64,000 nucleotides of DNA from Streptomyces omiyaensis (lineage in GTDB: Bacteria; Actinomycetota; Actinomycetes; Streptomycetales; Streptomycetaceae). The position numbers were made by a program, and so were the translations under genes. Below are positions 47,575 to 55,401 of this stretch, piece after piece. Where the stretch lies: assembly GCF_014650895.1 (NCBI RefSeq), contig NZ_BMVV01000006.1, forward strand, positions 124,001 to 188,000, read 5' to 3'. Under the pieces are notes generated by a model. That model made no database searches. It was not told the origin of the DNA and was given only the letters and a program-made list of their open reading frames with translations. Every line of letters starts with the position of its first letter. The stretch's first letter is position 1.

Positions 47575-48447
47575 ATGCCGGACCCCGCCGCGCGCGACGC
47601 CGCCGAAGAGGCGTCGGCCTTCTCGCACCCGGCCGTCCCCCCGGACGCCACCGCCGCGTACGGCGAACACCCCGACCAGATCGTCGACTTCCACGCACCC
47701 CGGGACGGGGGCGACGGGCGCGTCCCGCTCGTCGTCGTCCTGCACGGCGGCGCCTGGCGGGCCCCCTACGACCGGCAGCACATCAGCCCCTTCGCCGGCT
47801 TCCTCGCCCGCCGCGGCTTCGCCGTCGCCAGCGTCGAGTACCGGCGCGGCCCCGGCCTCCCCCACCAGGGCGGCACCGCCCCGGTCGCCGGCCGCTGGCC
47901 GGAGACCTTCGACGACGTGGCCGCCGCCCTCGACGCCCTGCCGGAGCTCGCCGCGGCGCACCTGCCGCGGGCCGACCCGCTCCGCACGGTCCTCACCGGG
48001 CACTCGGCGGGCGGCCAGCTCGCCCTGTGGGCCGCGGCCCGGCACGTGCTGCCGGCCGGCTCCCCGTGGCGGCTGCCCGCCCCGCCCGCGCTGCGCGGGG
48101 TCGTCGCCCTCGCCCCGATCGGGCACTTCGAGCGGGCCCGCGAGCTGGACGTGTGCGGCGGCGCGGTGGACCAGCTGCTCGGCGGCGCGGAGGCGTACGA
48201 GGAGCGGGCCGCCGCCGCCGACCCGGCGCGGCTGCTGCCCACCGGCATCGCCACCGCCCTCGTCCAGGGCCGCGAGGACCTCACCGTCCCCGCCGAGGTC
48301 GCCGACGCCTTCGTGGAGGCGGCGGCGAAGGCGGGCGAGACGGTCGGGCTGACGCTCCTGGAGGACATCGGCCACTTCCCGCTGATCGACCCCGCGGCCG
48401 ACGCGTGCGCGGTGGTGGCGGAGGAGATCGCCCAGCTCGCCTTCTAG
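47575..48447 (+). CDS. Alpha/beta hydrolase, likely kynurenine formamidase
   Basis: 290 aa. Oxyanion hole HGGAW, nucleophile elbow GHSAGGQLA, acid GREDLTVP and late His IGHFPLID: a complete triad in the hormone-sensitive-lipase/esterase group. Position after kynA-kynU suggests it is the arylformamidase that hydrolyses N-formylkynurenine, giving a complete tryptophan-to-anthranilate route. Other bacteria use an unrelated metal-dependent KynB, so the assignment rests on context. A 178-bp gap separates it from kynU. ATG at 47575 with GAGAGG upstream. Confidence 0.75.
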   Translation: MPDPAARDAAEEASAFSHPAVPPDATAAYGEHPDQIVDFHAPRDGGDGRVPLVVVLHGGAWRAPYDRQHISPFAGFLARRGFAVASVEYRRGPGLPHQGGTAPVAGRWPETFDDVAAALDALPELAAAHLPRADPLRTVLTGHSAGGQLALWAAARHVLPAGSPWRLPAPPALRGVVALAPIGHFERARELDVCGGAVDQLLGGAEAYEERAAAADPARLLPTGIATALVQGREDLTVPAEVADAFVEAAAKAGETVGLTLLEDIGHFPLIDPAADACAVVAEEIAQLAF

Positions 48448-48449
48448 GC

Positions 48450-48597
48450 GGCTCGCCCTCCGGGCCCGGCTCGTCTTCCAGGCGGGCTCGCCCTCCGGCC
48501 CGCCTCGCCTTCCGGGCCCGCCTCGTCTTCCGGGCCCGGTCCGGCTTTCCGGGCCAGGTCCGCGCTTCGGGCCCGGTCCGCGCTCCGGGCCGGTTCG
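48450..48597. repeat. Degenerate 18-bp tandem repeat
   Basis: About eight copies of an 18-bp unit close to CTCGTCTTCCGGGCCCGG, with single-base changes and occasional one-base slips, starting 3 bp after the hydrolase stop and ending before the sensor kinase gene. It is non-coding and close to a multiple of 3 by unit length. It probably arose by slippage. Confidence 0.75.
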
Positions 48598-48713
48598 CCC
48601 CCCCGGGGGGGCCGGTCCGTCCTCCGGCCCCGGCGCGGGCCCCGTAGTACTCAAGGGGGACGGTCCGGGATCCGTATCCAGCCGGACGCGGGCCTCCCCG
48701 GGCCTTCCGTACC

Positions 48714-50042
48714 GTGGTCGGCGTGAACCCGACACAGACCCCCGACACGGGCAGCCGCAGCCCCGAGCTCCGCATCGCGCTGGACGCGCTCGCGGGTCTT
48801 CGCGCGGACCTCGTGGAAGACGCCTCCGTCTACCGCCCGCTGCCCCGGCTCGCGCCGGACAGCCCCGCCCTGCGCTTCCTGCCGAAGTGGATACGCCGGC
48901 ACAGCGGACTCCTGCCGCACGCCGTGGTGGGATTCCTCGCCTTCGTGACCTTCCTCCTCGGCTTCGACGGCATCAACGGCTCCGCCGGCCCGGTCGCGCT
49001 CTTCTACTGCGCGGTCCCGACCGCGGCCGTCCTGCTCACCCTGATCCGGCCGGCGCTCGCCTTCTGGCTCTCGCTCCTGTCGACGCCGTTCGTCGCCTAC
49101 CTCGGCGGATACGACGGCTGGCCGTGGGCGCCGAACTCCTTCCTCGCGCACCTCGTCGTGCTGGTGGCCGTCGCCCTGCGGACCCGGCCCCGCACCTCCG
49201 GCTGGATGTGGGCGCTCACCGCGGCCTACGCGGGCTTCACCTCGTTCTTCCTCGGCATGCGGGGCTACTACAGCTTCAACGGCGCCGAGATGCTGTTCTT
49301 CTCGGCCCTCCTCCTGCTGGCCGTGTCGATGTTCCAGATCCGCCGCCAGGCGGCCCGGGAGGTCACCGCCCAGCAGACCGTGACCGCCGTCGAGCGCTCG
49401 AAGCGGACCCTCCTGGAGGAGCGGACCACCATCGCCCGGGAGCTGCACGACGTCGTGGCCCACCACATGTCGGTGGTCGCCATCCAGGCCGAGGCCGCGC
49501 CCTACCGGGTCGAGAACCCGCCGCCGGAGCTGGAGCAGGCCTTCCGCACCATCCGGGAGAACGCCGTCGCCGCCCTCACCGAGCTGCGCCGCATCCTCGG
49601 CGTCGTCCGCGCGGAGGACTACGAGGCCCCCGACGCCCCGCAGCCGACCCTCGCCGACCTCGACGGGCTCGTCGCCAACGTCCGGGAGGCCGGACTCGAC
49701 GTGGGCCTGACGGTGACCGGCGCGGTGCGCGAGCTGCCGCAGGGCGTGGAGCTGTCCGCGTACCGGATCGTCCAGGAGGCCCTGTCCAACGTGCTCCGGC
49801 ACGCGCCCGGCGCCGCCGCGAAGGTCGAGCTCGGGTACGTCCTCGGCGGCCTCGGCCTGCGGGTGGTCAACGGACCGGCGCGCGGCCCGGTGAAGCCGTC
49901 GCCGGGGGCGGGCCACGGCATCACCGGCATGCGGGAGCGTGTCACGATGCTCGGCGGGGAGATGACCGACGGACCGACGGAGGAGAGCGGCTACGAGGTC
50001 GCCGTCTTCGTCCCCGTCCAGCGCGAAGGGACCGACCAGTGA
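48714..50042 (+). CDS. Sensor histidine kinase, NarL/DesK type
   Basis: 442 aa. The N-terminal ~70 residues are cytoplasmic; then five to six TMs (first LLPHAVVGFLAFVTFLLGF), a linker helix, and the HisKA_3 box ERTTIARELHDVVAHHMSVVA (phosphorylated His in ARELHDVV) and a HATPase domain with GHGITGMRERV. No extracytoplasmic sensor domain is seen, so it probably senses within the membrane. Its stop overlaps the response regulator start (GTGA). The exact start is unsure: GTG at 48714 or 48723. Confidence 0.88.
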   Translation: MVGVNPTQTPDTGSRSPELRIALDALAGLRADLVEDASVYRPLPRLAPDSPALRFLPKWIRRHSGLLPHAVVGFLAFVTFLLGFDGINGSAGPVALFYCAVPTAAVLLTLIRPALAFWLSLLSTPFVAYLGGYDGWPWAPNSFLAHLVVLVAVALRTRPRTSGWMWALTAAYAGFTSFFLGMRGYYSFNGAEMLFFSALLLLAVSMFQIRRQAAREVTAQQTVTAVERSKRTLLEERTTIARELHDVVAHHMSVVAIQAEAAPYRVENPPPELEQAFRTIRENAVAALTELRRILGVVRAEDYEAPDAPQPTLADLDGLVANVREAGLDVGLTVTGAVRELPQGVELSAYRIVQEALSNVLRHAPGAAAKVELGYVLGGLGLRVVNGPARGPVKPSPGAGHGITGMRERVTMLGGEMTDGPTEESGYEVAVFVPVQREGTDQ

Positions 50043-50701
50043 TCAGGGTGCTGATCGTCGACGACCAGATCATGGTCCGCGAGGGCTTCTCGGTGCTGCT
50101 CGGCGCGATGCCGGACATCGAGGTCGTCGGCGAGGCCGTCAACGGCCGGGAGGCGGTGACCCAGGTCGCCCTCCTCCGCCCGGACGTCGTCCTCATGGAC
50201 ATCCGGATGCCCGAGCTGAACGGCATCGAGGCCACCCGCGAGATCGTCGCCGCCGACGAGGACGCCAAGGTGCTCGTCCTGACCACCTTCGACCTCGACG
50301 AGTACGTCTACCAGGCGCTGCGCGCCGGGGCCTCGGGCTTCCTCCTCAAGGACGCCTCCGCCCGGCAGCTCGCCGAGGGCGTCCGGGTCGTCGCCGCCGG
50401 GGAGGCGCTGCTCGCGCCGACCGTGACGAAGCGGCTCATCACCGAGTTCGCGAAGTCCGCCGACTCCGCGCCGAAGGCCCCCGCCGTCGCCCAGATCGGC
50501 GAACTGACCGAGCGCGAGACGGAGGTCCTGGTGCTGATCGCCCAGGGCCTGTCCAACCAGGAGATCGCCGACCACCTGGTCGTCGCCGAGTCCACGATCA
50601 AGACGCACGTCAGCCGCATCCTGGTGAAGCTGGGGCTGCGCGACCGGACGCAGGCGGCGGTCTTCGCCTACGAGGCGCGCCTGGTGCAGGTCGGCCGCTG
50701 A
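50039..50701 (+). CDS. LuxR-type response regulator
   Basis: 220 aa. Receiver domain with acidic pocket VLIVDDQIMVREG, phospho-acceptor Asp in LMDIRMPELNG, Thr in LVLTTFD and Lys in LLKDAS. LuxR helix-turn-helix at ~150-210 (LTERETEVLVLIAQGLSNQEI, VAESTIKTHVSRILVKL). GTG start overlapping the kinase stop by 4 bp, so the two form a coupled pair. Target unknown; the P450 gene 26 bp downstream on the same strand may be one. Confidence 0.93.
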   Translation: MIRVLIVDDQIMVREGFSVLLGAMPDIEVVGEAVNGREAVTQVALLRPDVVLMDIRMPELNGIEATREIVAADEDAKVLVLTTFDLDEYVYQALRAGASGFLLKDASARQLAEGVRVVAAGEALLAPTVTKRLITEFAKSADSAPKAPAVAQIGELTERETEVLVLIAQGLSNQEIADHLVVAESTIKTHVSRILVKLGLRDRTQAAVFAYEARLVQVGR

Positions 50702-50727
50702 CGCCGCCGCGGCGGTAGCGTCGGTCC

Positions 50728-51942
50728 ATGGACGCCGCCACCGCCGCCGCCGCTTTCGACCCCTGGTCCCCGGAGTTCGTCGCCGACCCCTACCCGGCCT
50801 ACGCGCGACTGCGCGCCGCGGGCCGCGCCCACTGGTACGGGCCGACCCGGCAGTGGCTGGTCCCGCACCACGCGGACGTGTCGGCGCTGCTGCGGGACCG
50901 GCGGCTGGGCCGGACGTACACCCACCGCTTCGGCCACGAGGAGTTCGGGCGCGAGGCCCCCGACCCCCGGCACGAGCCCTTCCACACCCTCAACGACCAC
51001 GGGCTGCTCGACCTGGAGGGCGCCGACCACACCCGCATCCGGCGGCTGGTGTCGAAGGCCTTCACCCCGAGGACGGTGGAGCGGCTGGCGCCGAGGGTAC
51101 GGGAGCTGGCCGCCGGCCTGGTCGGCGGCCTGGTCGCGGAGGGCGGCGGCGACCTCCAGGCGGCGGTCGCCGAACCGCTGCCGGTCGCGGTCATCGCCGC
51201 GATGCTGGGCGTCCCCGAGGAGGACGAGGAGCGGGCGATGCTGCGGCCCTGGTCGGCGGCGATCTGCGGGATGTTCGAGCCGGACCCGTCGGAGGAGACG
51301 GCCCGGCGGGCGGTCCGCGCGTCGGTCGAGTTCTCCGGCTACCTGCGGGAGCTGATCGCGCGGCGGCGGGCCGACCCCGGCGACGACCTGATCTCGGCGC
51401 TGATCGGGGTCGAGGAGCTGACCGAGCAGGAGAGGATCTCCACCTGCGTGCTGCTGCTCAACGCGGGACACGAGGCGACGGTCAACACCACGGTCGGCGG
51501 GGTGTGGACGCTGCTGCGGCACGGGCGGTGGGACGCCGTGTCCCCGGAGCCGGAGGAGTTGTCCACAGCTGTGGACGAACTGCTCCGGTACGACACGCCG
51601 CTCCAGATGTTCGAACGCTGGGTCCTCGACGACATCGAGCTCGGCGGGACGGTGATCCCCCGCGGCTCGGAGGTGGCGCTCCTCTTCGGCTCCGCCAACC
51701 GCGACCCGGACCGCTTCGGCCCCACCGCGGACCTGCTCGACCTCACCCGCGCGGACAACCCGCACGTCACCTTCGGCGCCGGCATCCACTACTGCCTGGG
51801 CGCGCCGCTGGCCCGCCTCGAACTGACCGCCGTCTTCGCCGAGCTGCTCCGGCAGGCTCCCGGACTGCGGCTCGCCGCGGACCCCGTCCGGAAACCCGGT
51901 TACGTGATCCGCGGCTTCGAGTCCCTCCTCGTGGAGGTGTGA
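50728..51942 (+). CDS. Cytochrome P450
   Basis: 404 aa bacterial class I P450. I-helix LLLNAGHEATVN (the usual AGxET/DT is AGHEAT here), ExxR in AVDELLRYDTP, and the heme loop FGAGIHYCLGAPLARLEL with the Cys ligand. The protein is soluble. No ferredoxin gene is adjacent, so electron partners lie elsewhere. It lies 26 bp after the response regulator and may belong to that operon. Substrate unknown; it resembles the CYP105/107-like set of Streptomyces but subfamily cannot be assigned by eye. Confidence 0.93.
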   Translation: MDAATAAAAFDPWSPEFVADPYPAYARLRAAGRAHWYGPTRQWLVPHHADVSALLRDRRLGRTYTHRFGHEEFGREAPDPRHEPFHTLNDHGLLDLEGADHTRIRRLVSKAFTPRTVERLAPRVRELAAGLVGGLVAEGGGDLQAAVAEPLPVAVIAAMLGVPEEDEERAMLRPWSAAICGMFEPDPSEETARRAVRASVEFSGYLRELIARRRADPGDDLISALIGVEELTEQERISTCVLLLNAGHEATVNTTVGGVWTLLRHGRWDAVSPEPEELSTAVDELLRYDTPLQMFERWVLDDIELGGTVIPRGSEVALLFGSANRDPDRFGPTADLLDLTRADNPHVTFGAGIHYCLGAPLARLELTAVFAELLRQAPGLRLAADPVRKPGYVIRGFESLLVEV

Positions 51943-52041
51943 GCCCGCCTCGGCCCGTCGGGCCCCCGCGCCCCGGCCCGTCGGGGTGCGGCCGGCGCCG
52001 GCGGGGGCGGCGGCGGGGGCGAAGGACCCGAAAGGGCGGGG

Positions 52042-52854
52042 TCAGGCCGGTGGGACCGGCTCCCGGGGCAGGGTCAGCCCCCAGCCGTCCGCCCGGACCG
52101 TCCAGGTGCGCCGGCGCACCGGGCCGGTGACGCGCCCGTCGGCGCGGTAGCGGAAGTCGGGGCCCGAGACCGTCAGGATCCCGGCGGCGGCGCGCCGCGG
52201 CGGGGCGGCCGCCGCGGCCGGGTGCACGGTCACCTCCGCCGTGCCGCCGTCCGCCGGGCGGGCCGTCACGGCCGACACCGGCGCGTCCACGTCGGCCAGC
52301 AGCACCCCGTCCGCCTCCACCCGCAGCCGGTGCGTCCCCGCCACCGGCAGCGGCGGCGCGGGCCGCACCAGGGTGCGGACCAGGGAGCGGCAGGTGCCCC
52401 AGACGGAGGGGGCGGTGCCGGCGGCGGGGACGGGCACCGCGGGCACCCGCAGGTCGCCCAGGACCACCCCGTCGCTGTCGTCCACCAGCAGGTCCAGACG
52501 GCGCACCGCCCCGTCCAGGACCGTCCTGGCGGCCTCCACCGCCGAGCGCGGCACGCCGAGGCCGTACGCGACCTCCAGGGCGTCCGGCGGGCCGATCGGG
52601 ACCAGCGCGAGCGGCGCCCGGTCCCGGTGCAGCAGGGTCACCGCGCGCAGCAGCGCCCGGTCGTCGCCGAGCACGACGGGGCGGCGGGAGCCGCGCCGGG
52701 ACAGGGCCCGGGAGAATTCCTCGGGGGAGTCCGGCAGGCAGATCTTCGCTTCCGCGCCCGCGGACAACACATCCTTCGCGATCCGTACGGACTCGCCGTC
52801 GCTTCGGCGGGCGACCGGGTCGACGATGACCAGCAGCTGGTCGTGATCCGACAC
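52042..52854 (-). CDS. Diacylglycerol kinase/LCB5-like protein
   Basis: 270 aa. It starts like the lipid kinase catalytic domain (QLLVIVDPVARRSDG, with the usual NP replaced by DP) and has VVLGDDRALLRAVTLL in place of the GGDGT loop and ALVPIGPPDALEVAYGLGVP in place of the PLGTGND block. The C-terminal half is beta-rich (LLVDDSDGVVLGDLRVPAV, FRYRADGRVTG). So the ATP loop is degenerate (GDDRA instead of GGDGT), and it is probably inactive or altered. GTG at 52854 with AAGGACC. Divergent from purA. Confidence 0.75.
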   Translation of the reverse strand: MSDHDQLLVIVDPVARRSDGESVRIAKDVLSAGAEAKICLPDSPEEFSRALSRRGSRRPVVLGDDRALLRAVTLLHRDRAPLALVPIGPPDALEVAYGLGVPRSAVEAARTVLDGAVRRLDLLVDDSDGVVLGDLRVPAVPVPAAGTAPSVWGTCRSLVRTLVRPAPPLPVAGTHRLRVEADGVLLADVDAPVSAVTARPADGGTAEVTVHPAAAAAPPRRAAAGILTVSGPDFRYRADGRVTGPVRRRTWTVRADGWGLTLPREPVPPA

Positions 52855-52886
52855 CTCGGTCCTTCCTCGGGTAGTCTCTTTGTGCA

Positions 52887-52917
52887 AGAGCCCCTTGCGC
52901 TATTGCGCCAGGGGCTT
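52887..52917. promoter_or_regulatory. Hairpin in the DGK-purA intergenic region
   Basis: AGCCCCTTGCGC / GCGCCAGGGGCT with loop TATT and one mismatch, 80 bp before the purA GTG. It may be a leader hairpin of purA or an operator; no purine-riboswitch core is seen. Confidence 0.35.
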
Positions 52918-52996
52918 CGTCTATTCCGGGGCACACCGGTGAGGCGGCGTAGGCCCCCTGACCTTGGAATGCCCCCTCCGGAAGGGGTGTACGCCT

Positions 52997-54280
52997 GTGC
53001 CCGCACTTGTGCTGCTCGGTGCTCAGTGGGGTGACGAGGGCAAGGGGAAGGCCACCGACCTCCTCGGTGGCTCCGTCGACTACGTGGTGCGCTATCAGGG
53101 TGGCAACAACGCCGGCCACACGGTGGTCGTCGGCGACCAGAAGTATGCGCTCCACCTGCTTCCCTCCGGAATCCTCTCGCCGGGGTGCACCCCGGTCATC
53201 GGCAACGGCGTCGTCGTCGACCCCGCGGTCCTGCTCTCCGAGCTGAGTGGGCTGAACGACCGCGGCGTGGACACGTCGAAGCTCCTGATCAGCGGCAACG
53301 CCCACCTGATCACCCCGTACAACGTCACCCTCGACAAGGTGACGGAACGGTTCCTCGGCAAGCGCAAGATCGGCACCACCGGTCGCGGCATCGGCCCCAC
53401 CTACGCCGACAAGATCAACCGCGTCGGCATCCGGGTCCAGGACCTCTACGACGAGTCGATCCTGGAGCAGAAGGTCGAGGCGGCCCTGGAGCAGAAGAAC
53501 CAGCTCCTCGCCAAGGTCTTCAACCGCCGCGCGATCGAGTCCGGCCGGATCGTGGAGGAGATGCTCCAGTACGCGGAGCAGATCCGCCCGTACGTCGCCG
53601 ACACCACCCTGATCCTCAACGACGCCATCGACGAGGGCAAGGTCGTCCTCTTCGAGGGCGGCCAGGGCACCCTCCTGGACGTGGACCACGGCACGTACCC
53701 CTTCGTCACCTCCTCGAACCCGACCGCCGGCGGTGCCTGCACCGGCGCGGGCGTCGGCCCGACGAAGATCAACCGGGTCATCGGCATCCTCAAGGCCTAC
53801 ACGACCCGCGTCGGCGCCGGCCCGTTCCCGACCGAGCTCTTCGACGCGGACGGCGAGGCCCTGCGCCGCATCGGCGGCGAGCGCGGCGTCACCACCGGCC
53901 GCGACCGCCGCTGCGGCTGGTTCGACGCGGTCATCGCCCGCTACGCCACCCGCGTGAACGGCCTGACGGACTTCTTCCTCACCAAGCTGGACGTGCTCAC
54001 CGGCTGGGAGGAGATCCCGGTCTGCGTCGCGTACGAGATCGACGGCAAGCGCGTCGAGGAGCTCCCGTACTCCCAGACCGACTTCCACCACGCGAAGCCG
54101 ATCTACGAGACCCTGCCCGGCTGGTCGGAGGACATCACGAAGGCCAAGACCTTCGCGGACCTCCCGAAGAACGCGCAGAACTACGTGAAGGCGCTGGAGG
54201 AGATGTCCGGCGCCCCGATCTCCGCGATCGGCGTCGGCCCCGGCCGCACCGAGACGATCGAGATCAACTCCTTCCTGTAG
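52997..54280 (+). CDS. purA: Adenylosuccinate synthetase
   Basis: 427 aa with the GTG start at 52997, the normal size. Makes adenylosuccinate from IMP and Asp using GTP, first step of the AMP branch. Seen are [16 protein letters not shown] (GTP P-loop), [57 protein letters not shown] and the C-terminal KAL... [14 protein letters not shown]. Upstream residues of the longer frame are not protein-like. A long hairpin follows the stop. Confidence 0.97.
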   Translation: MPALVLLGAQWGDEGKGKATDLLGGSVDYVVRYQGGNNAGHTVVVGDQKYALHLLPSGILSPGCTPVIGNGVVVDPAVLLSELSGLNDRGVDTSKLLISGNAHLITPYNVTLDKVTERFLGKRKIGTTGRGIGPTYADKINRVGIRVQDLYDESILEQKVEAALEQKNQLLAKVFNRRAIESGRIVEEMLQYAEQIRPYVADTTLILNDAIDEGKVVLFEGGQGTLLDVDHGTYPFVTSSNPTAGGACTGAGVGPTKINRVIGILKAYTTRVGAGPFPTELFDADGEALRRIGGERGVTTGRDRRCGWFDAVIARYATRVNGLTDFFLTKLDVLTGWEEIPVCVAYEIDGKRVEELPYSQTDFHHAKPIYETLPGWSEDITKAKTFADLPKNAQNYVKALEEMSGAPISAIGVGPGRTETIEINSFL

Positions 54281-54286
54281 GACGCG

Positions 54287-54353
54287 CCCGCAGGACGCGC
54301 GCGAAGGGCCCGCACCCCCGGGGGGTGCGGGCCCTTCGCGCGCGTCCTGCGGG
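54287..54353. terminator. Very long perfect hairpin after purA
   Basis: A 33-bp perfect inverted repeat with one central base (left arm CCCGCAGGACGCGCGCGAAG onward), beginning 6 bp after the purA stop. Far longer than the 11-18-bp stems elsewhere in the window. Confidence 0.88.
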
Positions 54354-54451
54354 AAGCGAGTGAGGCCGGAACTCCCCTTGCGCATCAAGGGAGTCGGCCC
54401 GCTAATGAGTCTCCCCGCACGCATCCGTGCCCATCCGTCACAGGGGGATCC

Positions 54452-55078
54452 ATGACAGAGAACGGACCGCCGAGACCGCCCGTCCCGCCCGCGCCTCCGC
54501 CGGCCCCGCCGCCCGGCGCCGGCCCGCTCGAACTGCGGGTGGAGCGGAGACTGCTCTGGATCGGCGGGGCCTTCTACCCGCTGGAGAACGTCGTCCGCGT
54601 CTACACCTTCGTCCTGCGGCCCCGGCGCGCGGAGGCCGTGAAGCGCTTCGTCAAGCGCCTCGGCCTGCTCATGCTGGCCTCCCTCCTCGTCGTCCTGCTC
54701 GGCGAGCTGGGGGCGTTCGGCCGCCCCTCGTACGACGCCTACGGGAACGAGTCCGGCGGGAGCGGGCTCCAGGCCCTCGTCTGGGTGGTGCTCCTGGGCG
54801 CCCTGGCCTACTCCTTCGTCGAGATGATGACCGTCGTCGGGTCGACCTCCCACCTCACGCTGGCCATCGAGACCAACGGGGCGTCCACCGCGCTCGTCGG
54901 CGGCTCCCCGGAGCTGCTCCACCGGCTCGTCCACCGGATCGCGCACGCGGTCGAGCACCCGGACGCCGAACTCCTGGAGCGCGTCGGAGCGCTGGCGATC
55001 GGCAACCCGAGCAACTACTACTTCGGCGACACCGTCAACATGTACGGCGGCACCGGCAACAGGGGGATCTCGCGATGA
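54452..55078 (+). CDS. DUF6232-like membrane protein with C-terminal GDTVNMYGG motif
   Basis: 208 aa. Pro-rich N-terminus (~25 residues), a small beta part (LELRVERRLLWIGGAFYPLENVVRVYTF), two TMs (GLLMLASLLVVLLGEL and LQALVWVVLLGALAYSFV), then a cytoplasmic part with HLTLAIETNGASTALVGGSPEL (PH/DUF6232-like). The last ~20 residues are GDTVNMYGGTGNRGI (192-206), shared with the N-terminus of the next gene. ATGA overlap at 55075-55078 couples the two. Shared short motifs at the junction of adjacent genes are a hallmark of bacterial amyloid signalling pairs (inference). Function unknown. Confidence 0.7.
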   Translation: MTENGPPRPPVPPAPPPAPPPGAGPLELRVERRLLWIGGAFYPLENVVRVYTFVLRPRRAEAVKRFVKRLGLLMLASLLVVLLGELGAFGRPSYDAYGNESGGSGLQALVWVVLLGALAYSFVEMMTVVGSTSHLTLAIETNGASTALVGGSPELLHRLVHRIAHAVEHPDAELLERVGALAIGNPSNYYFGDTVNMYGGTGNRGISR

Positions 55079-55392
55079 GCGGCGACACCGTGAACATGTA
55101 CGGCGGGGAGCGCAACACCGGCATCGTCCACCACCACGCCCCCGTCCCCGCGACCACCCCGGAGCAGGCGCTCGCGGCTGTCCGGGAGCTGGCGGAGGCG
55201 CTGCGCGCGCAGCTGCCCGACGCCGACCGGGAGGCACTCGACGAGGGCCTGGCCGAGCTCGACGGGGCCGCCCCCGGCCCCTCCCGGCGCCGGACGCTGC
55301 TCGCCCTCGCCGGGATCGCCGCGACCGTCGGCGCCGTCGGGCAGCCGCTGCTCGACGCGGTGCGGGCCGCCCTGGAGCTCCTGGCGGCCTGA
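55075..55392 (+). CDS. Small protein with N-terminal GDTVNMYGG motif
   Basis: 105 aa. Residues 3-17 (GDTVNMYGGERNTGI) match the C-terminal motif of the upstream protein at 12 of 15 positions. Then come HHHAPVPATTPEQ, a helix-rich segment with charged residues (ALAAVRELAEALRAQLPDADREALDEGLAELDG), and a C-terminal hydrophobic part (TLLALAGIAATVGAVGQPLLDAVRAALELLAA) that could be one TM or an amphipathic pore-like helix. AGGGGGATC ahead of the ATG. No catalytic motif. Not recognised; likely partner of the upstream membrane protein. Confidence 0.68.
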   Translation: MSGDTVNMYGGERNTGIVHHHAPVPATTPEQALAAVRELAEALRAQLPDADREALDEGLAELDGAAPGPSRRRTLLALAGIAATVGAVGQPLLDAVRAALELLAA

Positions 55393-55401
55393 CCCCGGCG
55401 G

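Noticed and set aside
48450..48597. CRISPR-like array
   Set aside because: Units of 18 bp are directly adjacent with no spacers and no cas genes.
52880..52920. Purine riboswitch before purA
   Set aside because: A single 12-bp stem with loop TATT; no three-way junction or conserved core.
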